5,114 nt of DNA, taken from contig CAZVFR010000239.1 of the NCBI GenBank assembly GCA_964626505.1, positions 1 through 5,114 on the forward strand, read 5' to 3'. The position numbers were made by a program, and so were the translations under genes. Below, piece by piece: positions 1-5,106 of this stretch. The notes beneath the pieces were generated by a model that worked only from the letters and a program-made list of their open reading frames with translations, was not told the origin of the DNA and made no database searches. Source of the stretch: CAZUGA01 sp964626505 (lineage in GTDB: Bacteria > Pseudomonadota > Gammaproteobacteria > Methylococcales > UBA1147). Position 1 is the stretch's first letter. Every line of letters starts with the position of its first letter.

Positions 1-57
1 TGTACCCACGTACACTGCGCGTTTTCTCCTTGTACTCGAATAAATTTGAGGGCAATC
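1..57 (+). repeat. Intergenic repeat, copy A (partner at 3641-3696 on the minus strand)
   Basis: This stretch aligns with the reverse complement of 3641-3696 at roughly 80 % identity by eye, with one single-base gap. The best-conserved core is ACTCGAAT, one variable base, then AATTTGAGGGCAATC (34-57). Inside the core, CTCGAAT and ATTTGAG can pair as a short imperfect hairpin. Copy A may continue to the left beyond the window. It lies about 115 bases upstream of the lipoprotein hydrolase gene, in the same orientation. The single-base gap between copies and the stop codons in copy A argue against a conserved protein. Nature unknown: it could be a dispersed intergenic repeat or a shared leader/regulatory element. 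Confidence 0.6.
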
Positions 58-171
58 GCAGTTACCGGCGTTTTAAGATTAACTGAGTACAACCAGTTTA
101 TAACTCCTAACGCACCGCTCTAACCCTCCCAAAAGGTAAACCGATTCGTCATAACCAACAGCCGCCAGACC

Positions 172-1404
172 ATGAAACGCACATTGAATAGATTTGTGGT
201 CCACTTGAGCATACCACTCCTATTACTCAATGCCTGCATGCCGGCACAAACCATAACAAAACGATACCGGTCTTGGGGTGAAGAAATCCTGCTATCCGCC
301 CCAGAATCAAAAATCCAATTGCATCTCCGTCTTTCGTTGCCCAAACAGCCGGCTTTTGCACCGGCTTGTATATTGATTGTTCACGGTATGAATGAATACG
401 TCGGCCGCTATGCGAATATTGCAAGGTTTTTTTCCGCTAAATATATCGTTGCAGGAGTCGATTTACGCGGACACGGATTGACCAACCCAGTCTTATTCGA
501 AGCCGATAGAGCCATCGCCAACGGAGTCGGCTCGGTTGACGCAGGCGCCGCCTTCTTAGCACAGTCTGAGTTACACGATTTGGGACCGATGCGGCAAGAT
601 CTCAACGCTGCGTTGGAATACCTGCAAAGGATTTGCGCTCAAACGGCGGGGCAACATCCCAAGCCCATTTTCCTGTTGACTCATAGCCTGGGATCGTTGG
701 TCGCCGCGTCTTATTTGCAAAACGCCGACCCAGAAAACAAACTGCGAAAAAGGGTTGCGGGCATCATCCTTAGCGGCCCAGCATTTTCGGTTACACGGAT
801 TCCTGGCTGGCGCGGTTGGTTTCAAAATCCCTTTATTCGATTTTCATTTCATACCCACGAGCATTTTTTATACCCGCATGATGAACCATGGCCAATAATG
901 GCTTTGAACCAGATCATTTCATTCCTGACCGTGCCGCTCCAGGATGGCATTATCGGGGCCTTGTCATTACCCGGAATGCGCATTATATTCTCGCCAAAAA
1001 CTCCCGAATGGGTTGTTGGCTACCTGAGCGATTGGGAGCAAGAGAAACAGCGTCATCGTGCGGATCAATATATCATTCGCCAGACACAATTAAACTTTGC
1101 ATTGGGCATTGAAAAAGAAATCATCGCATTTCGGCGCAGCATGGTGAATTTCGATACGCCGTATTTACTGATTTATTCCGCCGGGGACCCGATAACACCA
1201 GCTTGGGGAAATCGTGACTTTATCAAAGCGACCTTGCAAAACCACTCGCATAACGAAGTACTGGAATTACAGGACAAATCGCACCACGAACAGCTTTTTT
1301 CCGCACCACCACTGAATCGACTGTTGCTGCAAAAAATTGATGCGTGGATTGTTCGTAATCCGATGATGCCACAAGCAATCCCAGAGGTGTTAAACCAAAA
1401 ATGA
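172..1404 (+). CDS. Putative alpha/beta-hydrolase lipoprotein (lysophospholipase/monoacylglycerol-lipase-like)
   Basis: Predicted 410-residue serine hydrolase of the Hydrolase_4 (PldB-like) group, probably acting on lipid or other ester substrates in the periplasm or at the outer membrane; the substrate cannot be read from the sequence. The N-terminus is a lipoprotein signal: basic MKR, a hydrophobic stretch, then lipobox L19-N-A-C22. Residue +2 is Met rather than Asp, which favours the outer membrane. Family landmarks follow in order: HG at 71-72 (oxyanion side), DLRGHG at 98-103, nucleophile elbow THSLG with Ser172, Asp339 in SAGDP, and His372 in HHE. Ser172, Asp339 and His372 form the probable triad. 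The elbow has Thr170 where family members usually have Gly. At 410 residues it is longer than the usual ~300; the extra length lies largely in a cap region around 203-327. No strong Shine-Dalgarno precedes the ATG, but the lipoprotein signal supports this start. The stop overlaps the next gene's start (ATGA), suggesting coupled translation. Confidence 0.85.
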   Translation: MKRTLNRFVVHLSIPLLLLNACMPAQTITKRYRSWGEEILLSAPESKIQLHLRLSLPKQPAFAPACILIVHGMNEYVGRYANIARFFSAKYIVAGVDLRGHGLTNPVLFEADRAIANGVGSVDAGAAFLAQSELHDLGPMRQDLNAALEYLQRICAQTAGQHPKPIFLLTHSLGSLVAASYLQNADPENKLRKRVAGIILSGPAFSVTRIPGWRGWFQNPFIRFSFHTHEHFLYPHDEPWPIMALNQIISFLTVPLQDGIIGALSLPGMRIIFSPKTPEWVVGYLSDWEQEKQRHRADQYIIRQTQLNFALGIEKEIIAFRRSMVNFDTPYLLIYSAGDPITPAWGNRDFIKATLQNHSHNEVLELQDKSHHEQLFSAPPLNRLLLQKIDAWIVRNPMMPQAIPEVLNQK

Positions 1405-2462
1405 CCCAGAGTGTGTTGTTTAGAATGCTCGTATTTACAAGGCGACTGAAAATTCCGGTGCTGCGAATCTATTGGACGTTGTGCGCTTGGGCGATGAATT
1501 TGCTGACATGGCTGTTAAGAAGCTTTCTGCCTGACATGCCGAGCGGGCCAACTAATCATCGCACACCAATCAGCGATGTGGAGCTGCGCTACTGGCTGTG
1601 GAATATGGTCTAAAAACACCGCTTTTCGATCAGCGAGATTCATGCCGCCACGGGACTGTCCCGAATCAGGATTTCTCGGGCTTTGTCGAAATTTTGTATC
1701 GCCCCTACAGAAAATTCATCTGGAAAGAGGGCTTCCGCTATCAGAATATTTCCGTATCCGGGCGGGAGACACCCAAGAATGGGATTCCAGAACGGTGCCC
1801 TAAACCCACAACGTGAGTCCAAGGTCAGTATTTTTACGCCCTGGGATAACGAAAGTTATGTTGTCGTCGATGTGCCGGAAGCAATCTGGTCCAACCTGGG
1901 TTTGGTCTATCTTGCACATTCTCACGTCAAGACCGTATGGACTACACAGGGAATCTCGCTGAGTCGACTGGAATGGAACCGAGACCGTCTTGGCGTTCTG
2001 GAAATACAGCGGACACTCCCGAACGGCATGAAGTTTGGAACCCGTGTTCGGTCTTTTGACGACGCGGTCTGGTTCGACCAATGGTTGACCAACGGAACCG
2101 ATAATAAACTAACGGGTCTTCGCATTCAAAACTGTGTCATGTTGAAAGCTGCAAAAGGCTTCGACCGGCAGACCAACTCCAACAAAAATTTCTTGGGTCC
2201 CTATATTGCCTGCTGTTCCAGTCACCACGATCGCTGGATTATTGCGGCATGGGCACCAAAGGGGCGGGTCTGGGCCAATCCTTGTTGCCCGTGTTTGCAT
2301 TCCGACCCAAAGTTCGACGATTGTCGGCCTGGTCAGACGCAACGCATTTGGGGGCGGATATCGTTCTTCCAGGGGACAGATATCGAAAATGAGTTCCGAC
2401 GTATTGAAGCAACCGGCTGGCAAAACGGACCAATCACTGGGTTTCATAACCTCAAACTGTAG
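1401..2462 (+). pseudogene. Planctomycete-type conserved protein of unknown function, interrupted by one in-frame TAA
   Basis: One reading frame of 353 codons plus stop runs from ATG 1401 to TAG 2462, broken only by TAA at 1611-1613 (codon 71). Upstream are a basic start, a hydrophobic stretch at about 18-39 (possible signal anchor, though it contains Arg22) and ELRYWLWNMV just before the stop. Immediately after the stop the frame continues with KHRFSISEIHAATGLS, PYPGGRHPR (118-126), NPQRE, FTPWDNESYVVVDVPEAIW, a Cys-rich segment NPCCPCLHSDPKFDDC (293-308) and RPGQTQR. From memory these match secreted or hypothetical proteins common in Planctomycetes and related phyla; the biochemical function is unknown to me. 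The text on both sides of the stop reads as one family, so a single nonsense change is the simplest explanation. A downstream start at TTG 1683 or ATG 1779 could still give a shortened product, but it would lose the export region and, from 1779, part of PYPGGRHPR. The ATGA overlap with the hydrolase suggests a two-gene operon. Confidence 0.75.
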
Positions 2463-2499
2463 TATCCATCCTTGAGTTGATGGTTTCGGGAGGCAAGTA

Positions 2500-2610
2500 A
2501 TGCCTGTAATACAGAGATCGAGTATTCATACCGAGGTTATGAATTATCACGGGGCAAATCGGCAGCACTTGAAGATGTATAACGGTCGATACCTGAAGTT
2601 GGCGTTCTAA
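2500..2610 (+). CDS. Candidate small ORF, 36 residues, unrecognised
   Basis: An ATG at 2500 is preceded by GGGAGG (2488-2493) with a 6-base spacer, the best-placed Shine-Dalgarno on the plus strand of this window. The frame runs 36 codons to TAA at 2608-2610. The product begins MPVIQRSSIH and ends GRYLKLAF; it is basic, with no membrane segment and no motif I recognise. The Shine-Dalgarno and start codon lie partly in a small hairpin (AGGCA, loop AGTAA, TGCCT, 2491-2505) that could hide them. It begins 38 bases after the stop of the interrupted upstream gene. It may equally be chance, or the remnant of a larger gene; a short ORF alone is weak evidence. Confidence 0.22.
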   Translation: MPVIQRSSIHTEVMNYHGANRQHLKMYNGRYLKLAF

Positions 2611-2734
2611 CACTACACACCAATTAAATGCTGTACCGACAAAAACTGGAAAACCTAGTTTTATTGGACAATCGACAGACCAAGTATAACTGTAAGTCGT
2701 TGGCAAATAAAAAGCCTGGCGGTAATCGAAAACC

Positions 2735-2763
2735 CGAGTATCTGGTTTTTAACCAGGTACTCG
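2735..2763 (-). terminator. Probable terminator hairpin of the tRNA-Ser/tRNA-Arg operon
   Basis: On the minus strand CGAGTA-C-CTGGTT, loop AAA, then AACCAG-A-TACTCG forms a 12-bp stem with one C/A mismatch, followed by GGTTTTC. A second T-rich tract, TTTTTATTT, comes about 20 bases further on. It lies 108 bases past the tRNA-Arg CCA end, and a smaller hairpin (2765-2781) lies just before it. In the plus-strand RNA the mismatch becomes a U-G pair, giving an uninterrupted 13-bp stem, but no U-tract follows on that side. The T-tract directly after the stem is short (four), so efficiency is uncertain. Confidence 0.5.
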
Positions 2764-2871
2764 AAATGGCTGTAAGCCATTGTTATTATGGGCCTGTGAT
2801 TGAAGATAAAACCACGAAAATAGCTAATCTAACTTCGGGTAATTACTTATAAGTCACTATTTGTAAAGAAA

Positions 2872-2948
2872 TGGCGCGCCCGGAGAGATTCGAACTCCCG
2901 ACCCCCTAGTTCGTAGCCAGGTACTCTATCCAGCTGAGCTACGGGCGC
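2872..2948 (-). tRNA. tRNA-Arg (anticodon ACG)
   Basis: A complete 77-base cloverleaf on the minus strand. The acceptor stem is GCGCCCG/CGGGCGC, with discriminator G and an encoded CCA at 2872-2874. D-arm GCTC...GAGT, anticodon arm CCTGG-CTACGAA-CTAGG with anticodon ACG, variable GGGTC, T-arm GGGAG-TTCGAAT-CTCTC. The anticodon reads CGN arginine codons; A34 is normally converted to inosine by TadA. It follows tRNA-Ser by 58 bases and is probably cotranscribed with it, as in the E. coli csrA-serV-arg tRNA cluster. Confidence 0.97.
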
Positions 2949-3006
2949 ATTTTGTGGAACTCGGTATTGTCGTGATGTGTAGATTATCTGTCAAGGATAA
3001 TTTTGA

Positions 3007-3097
3007 TGGCGGAGAGAGAGGGATTCGAACCCTCGATGGGCTATTAACCCATACTCCCTTAGCAGGGGAGCGCCTTCAGCCACTCGGCCATCTCTCC
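3007..3097 (-). tRNA. tRNA-Ser (anticodon GCU)
   Basis: A 91-base class II tRNA on the minus strand with acceptor stem GGAGAGA/TCTCTCC, discriminator G and an encoded CCA at 3007-3009. The anticodon arm is CTCCC-CTGCTAA-GGGAG, giving anticodon GCU, which reads AGC and AGU. The long variable arm, ATGGG...CCCAT, is typical of serine tRNAs. The T-arm GAGGG-TTCGAAT-CCCTC is intact. Its place between csrA and tRNA-Arg(ACG) matches E. coli serV. Confidence 0.97.
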
Positions 3098-3196
3098 TAT
3101 TCTTAAAGTTTTTCTATTGCTTCAGGATGACTGCAGTGGAGAAACCACTACCCACTAGAGGGAAGTTGTTATCCGGCTAGACTTATGTCTTGATTC

Positions 3197-3225
3197 AGTA
3201 TACAACGCAGTCAACCGCACGTGAA
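3197..3225 (-). promoter_or_regulatory. Candidate sigma-70 promoter for the tRNA-Ser/tRNA-Arg operon
   Basis: On the minus strand TTCACG (3225-3220, 4 of 6 to TTGACA), a 17-base spacer and TATACT (3202-3197, 5 of 6 to TATAAT). Transcription would start near 3190, about 93 bases before the tRNA-Ser 5' end. Between them lies a 5-bp stem AGTGG/CCACT (3135-3149) in the leader. The tRNAs could also be read through from csrA, because I see no clear terminator after csrA. Confidence 0.45.
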
Positions 3226-3268
3226 TCAATGAGCACAAGAAAGGTTGAGCACTACCTGATTAGACGGC

Positions 3269-3469
3269 CTAATCCTCACCCCTCTGTTCAGCTTCAGCTT
3301 CAGCTTTTTCTTTTTTAATTCTTTCGTAGATTTCTTCCCTATGTACTGCAATTTCCTTGGGTGCATTGACCCCGATACGTACTTGGTTTCCTTTTACTCC
3401 CAGTACAGTAACAGTTACTTCATCACCAATCATCAGAGTTTCACCTACTCTGCGAGTCAATATAAGCAT
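3269..3469 (-). CDS. csrA: Carbon storage regulator CsrA (RsmA)
   Basis: A 66-residue RNA-binding post-transcriptional regulator. As a dimer it binds GGA motifs in mRNA leaders and controls translation and stability of mRNAs for central metabolism, motility and biofilm; small CsrB/RsmZ-type RNAs usually sequester it. The protein starts MLILTRRVGETLMIGDEVTV, as I recall the E. coli sequence, and keeps Leu4 and Arg44 (in VHREE), the residues known to contact RNA. Differences are confined to about residues 40-41 and the charged C-terminal tail (Lys/Glu-rich, ending RGED). Length is normal for the family (about 60-67). The start is fixed by the conserved N-terminus and by AGAGG eight bases upstream. 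It sits between lysC and tRNA-Ser, the expected gammaproteobacterial location. Confidence 0.97.
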   Translation of the reverse strand: MLILTRRVGETLMIGDEVTVTVLGVKGNQVRIGVNAPKEIAVHREEIYERIKKEKAEAEAEQRGED

Positions 3470-3477
3470 ATTTTCGG

Positions 3478-3489
3478 CCTCTTGTCCCT
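3478..3489 (-). promoter_or_regulatory. csrA ribosome binding site with a possible CsrA autoregulatory motif
   Basis: On the minus strand AGGGA (3489-3485) is followed closely by AGAGG (3482-3478), the Shine-Dalgarno, 8 bases before the csrA ATG. AGGGA fits the GGA core of CsrA sites, and E. coli CsrA is known to repress its own translation from sites near the Shine-Dalgarno. The RBS role is well supported by position; the autoregulatory role is inference. Confidence 0.5.
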
Positions 3490-3564
3490 AATTAGTAAGC
3501 CGCTAACGAATACATCGTTTGCAGACTTAGCCAACCAATTGTGAACACAATATATAATCAGAGA

Positions 3565-3573
3565 AGTATAACA
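3565..3573 (-). promoter_or_regulatory. Candidate extended -10 promoter for csrA
   Basis: TGTTATACT on the minus strand is a TGN extension plus a -10 matching TATAAT at 5 of 6. The region at -35 spacing (around TTCCG) is poor, which is tolerated by extended -10 promoters. Transcription would start near 3558, giving a leader of about 90 bases before csrA. Conservation upstream of csrA in relatives would test it. Confidence 0.4.
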
Positions 3574-3640
3574 CTTTTTCACATTTTCGGAAGAATCCGA
3601 GCAAAGACTCAGCAAGCCTTAGACTACCTACAACCGCTCA

Positions 3641-3696
3641 GATTGCCCTCAAATTCATTCGAGTCCAGGAGCAACGGCGTAGTGTAGCAGGGAACA
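3641..3696 (-). repeat. Intergenic repeat, copy B (partner at 1-57 on the plus strand)
   Basis: The minus-strand reading of this stretch matches window positions 1-57 at about 80 % identity. The core ACTCGAATGAATTTGAGGG, continuing into CAATC, differs from copy A at one position. It lies in the 293-base lysC-csrA spacer, about 70 bases upstream of the csrA promoter candidate, and is oriented with csrA, just as copy A is oriented with the hydrolase gene. A minus-strand ORF crosses it, but copy A does not preserve that frame. Flanking sequence on either side is not shared with copy A as far as I can see, so the unit is about 56 bp unless copy A continues beyond the window edge. Confidence 0.6.
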
Positions 3697-3707
3697 CGAG
3701 TATTTTC

Positions 3708-3738
3708 GACGCTATAATCAGTTAAATTTGAGACGCTA
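3708..3738. repeat. Direct 7-bp repeat GACGCTA, 24-base period
   Basis: GACGCTA occurs at 3708-3714 and again at 3732-3738, with an AT-rich 17-base stretch between, just downstream of the lysC stop. The spacing of about two helical turns would suit a tandem protein site, but two 7-mers can occur by chance and no regulator is recognised. Confidence 0.25.
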
Positions 3739-3762
3739 CGAATCCGCGAACATTCCACACAC

Positions 3763-4254
3763 TCATATCGCTTCGTCCTTTTCCGCCAATCCGAATGCCT
3801 CGTGCAAGGTTCTAACCGCCAACTCCAAATATTTTTCATCAACAACAACCGAAATTTTGATTTCTGAGGTAGAAATCATGCGTATATTAATACTTTCCGC
3901 TGCCAAGGCTCTAAACATCTTGCTTGCGATTCCAGCATGTGATCGCATGCCAACACCGACCAGCGAAACTTTTACAATTTTTTCGTCCCCGGTCACGCGT
4001 CTGGCACCTAATTCATCTTTAATTTCCTGCAATAAACTATAGGCTCTTTTATAGTCGTTACGATGCACGGTAAATGTAAAGTCCGCGGTAACATCCTCGG
4101 CCACATTCTGGATAATCATATCCACCTCGATGTTTGCATCGGCAATCGGCCCTAAGATATTAGACGCAATACCGGGTTTATCGGGCACGCCTTCGATAGT
4201 CACCTTAGCCTCATCCCGGTTGAACGCGATGCCCGAGATTAACGCCTGTTCCAT
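3763..4254 (-). CDS. Candidate aspartokinase beta subunit from an internal start in lysC
   Basis: Met247 of lysC (ATG at 4254-4252) is preceded by GAGGA (4266-4262) with a 7-base spacer, a far better ribosome binding site than the one before the full-length start. Translation from here would give a 163-residue protein made only of the two ACT domains, beginning MEQALISGIAFNRDEAKVTI. In Corynebacterium and Bacillus an aspartokinase beta subunit of this size arises from an in-frame internal start at the equivalent place, giving an alpha2beta2 enzyme. Position and signal are seen in the sequence; actual expression here is inferred. Confidence 0.5.
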   Translation of the reverse strand: MEQALISGIAFNRDEAKVTIEGVPDKPGIASNILGPIADANIEVDMIIQNVAEDVTADFTFTVHRNDYKRAYSLLQEIKDELGARRVTGDEKIVKVSLVGVGMRSHAGIASKMFRALAAESINIRMISTSEIKISVVVDEKYLELAVRTLHEAFGLAEKDEAI

Positions 4255-4992
4255 AGTCTCATCCTCATAAGTGATTAATGTACCTTCGCCTTCTTCAAAT
4301 GAAGACAATACCCGCAACGATACATTGTATTTGCCGGCGAATTCTACGGCTCGAAGCTGCAACACCTTGGAGCCTAAACTTGCCATTTCGAGCATTTCCT
4401 CAAACGTGATGCGCTCCAGACGTTTAGCCTTGGGCTCCACTCTGGGGTCTGTGGTGTACACACCATCAACATCCGTATAAATTCTGCATTCTTGCGCTTT
4501 CAGAGCCGCGGCTAACGCAACCGCGGTGGTATCCGAACCGCCGCGGCCCAATGTAGTAATGCGCCCATCGCCGCTTACGCCTTGAAAGCCAGCGACAACA
4601 ACGATTCTTCCCTCGGCAATATCACTTTTAATACTGTTGGTATCAATTTCCTCTATACGTGCTTTGGTATGACTATTATCAGTCAAAATGCGCACCTGGC
4701 CACCCGTATAAGAACGAGCCGCATAACCGCGTTCCTCTAAGGCCATACAAAGCAAGGCGATCGTTACCTGCTCTCCAGTCGACAGCAATACATCCATTTC
4801 CCGAGGATGCGGCTGATCCTGAATTTCTTTTGCCAACGCTAGCAAACGGTTAGTTTCTCCGCTCATCGCCGAAACAACCACCACTACATCGTCGCCGCAC
4901 TGTTTGGTTTTTATTACTTTATCCGCGACCGCTTTTATGCGGTCTGTGGTGCCTACCGAAGTACCACCAAATTTGAGAATAGTTAACGCCAT
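3763..4992 (-). CDS. lysC: Aspartokinase (monofunctional, two ACT domains)
   Basis: Phosphorylates L-aspartate with ATP to give 4-phospho-aspartate, the first step of the pathway to lysine, diaminopimelate, threonine and methionine. The 409-residue length is normal for the monofunctional LysC type. The N-terminal amino-acid-kinase domain (1 to about 245) shows KFGGTSVG at 7-14, SAMSGETN at 41-48, STGE at 71-74, TLGRGGSDTTAV at 147-158 and TDVDGVYTTDPR at 173-184. Two ACT regulatory domains follow: about 265-335 (GVPDKPGIAS) and 340-405 (GMRSHAGIASKMF, then ISTSEIKISVVV). These typically bind lysine and/or threonine for feedback inhibition. The start is fixed by the conserved MALxxxKFGG N-terminus, although the ATG has only a weak ribosome binding site: the nearest AAAGG is 18 bases away. 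No lysine-riboswitch features are seen in the 122 upstream bases available. It is followed by csrA after 293 bases. Confidence 0.97.
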   Translation of the reverse strand: MALTILKFGGTSVGTTDRIKAVADKVIKTKQCGDDVVVVVSAMSGETNRLLALAKEIQDQPHPREMDVLLSTGEQVTIALLCMALEERGYAARSYTGGQVRILTDNSHTKARIEEIDTNSIKSDIAEGRIVVVAGFQGVSGDGRITTLGRGGSDTTAVALAAALKAQECRIYTDVDGVYTTDPRVEPKAKRLERITFEEMLEMASLGSKVLQLRAVEFAGKYNVSLRVLSSFEEGEGTLITYEDETMEQALISGIAFNRDEAKVTIEGVPDKPGIASNILGPIADANIEVDMIIQNVAEDVTADFTFTVHRNDYKRAYSLLQEIKDELGARRVTGDEKIVKVSLVGVGMRSHAGIASKMFRALAAESINIRMISTSEIKISVVVDEKYLELAVRTLHEAFGLAEKDEAI

Positions 4993-5010
4993 ACTTATTA
5001 CTAAACTATA

Positions 5011-5106
5011 CCTTTCGCGTTTAAGAATGCCCGTTTAGAGTGCGTGGATTTTCGCGAAAGGCTAGGCGTAGAACCGTAGGAATAGTCATCTCTTTCAAGG
5101 TTCTAC
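5011..5106. repeat. Two inverted repeats upstream of lysC
   Basis: CCTTTCGCG (5011-5019) pairs with CGCGAAAGG (5053-5061), and GTAGAACC (5068-5075) pairs with GGTTCTAC (5099-5106); both arms are perfect. A 10-bp palindrome TTTCGCGAAA (5050-5059) overlaps the first. On the minus strand a frame is open from 5113 to a TAA at 5021-5023 without a convincing start. The block ends 18 bases before the lysC ATG. It may be a dispersed intergenic repeat, a structured lysC leader, or both. Confidence 0.5.

Larger units (their letters stand above)
2463..2871. other. Convergent intergenic region with several stem-loops
   Basis: About 400 bases between the plus-strand operon and the end of the minus-strand tRNA operon. 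Visible structures: a 5-bp stem CCATC/GATGG at 2466-2483 followed by TTT (a weak terminator candidate for the plus-strand operon); a hairpin AGGCA/TGCCT at 2491-2505; a perfect 7-bp inverted repeat ATTCATA/TATGAAT at 2524-2544; a long hairpin at 2735-2763 (listed separately); a 7-bp stem AATGGCT/AGCCATT with a 3-base loop at 2765-2781; and a 10-bp palindrome ACTTATAAGT at 2845-2854. Apart from the small ORF at 2500-2610, I see no convincing gene. Confidence 0.6.

Noticed and set aside
1598..1816. A frameshift in the planctomycete-type gene, suggested by open frames at 1576-1803 and 1598-1816
   Set aside because: The original frame resumes with family motifs immediately after the TAA; the other frames lack these motifs and are shadows.
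2628..2852. Plus-strand 74-codon ORF in the convergent intergenic region
   Set aside because: It has no Shine-Dalgarno, runs through two stem-loops that look like terminator structures, and has no recognisable motif.
2872..2948. Attachment-site duplication of the tRNA-Arg 3' end
   Set aside because: I found no second copy of the tRNA 3' segment elsewhere in the window and no integrase.
3258..3274. GATTAG/CTAATC hairpin at the csrA stop as a terminator
   Set aside because: The stem is only 6 bp, AT-rich, overlaps the stop codon and is not followed by a T-tract.
3624..3848. Minus-strand 74-codon ORF across the lysC 3' end and repeat copy B
   Set aside because: It overlaps lysC in another frame, and the matching repeat at 1-57 has a one-base gap and stop codons, so the frame is not conserved.
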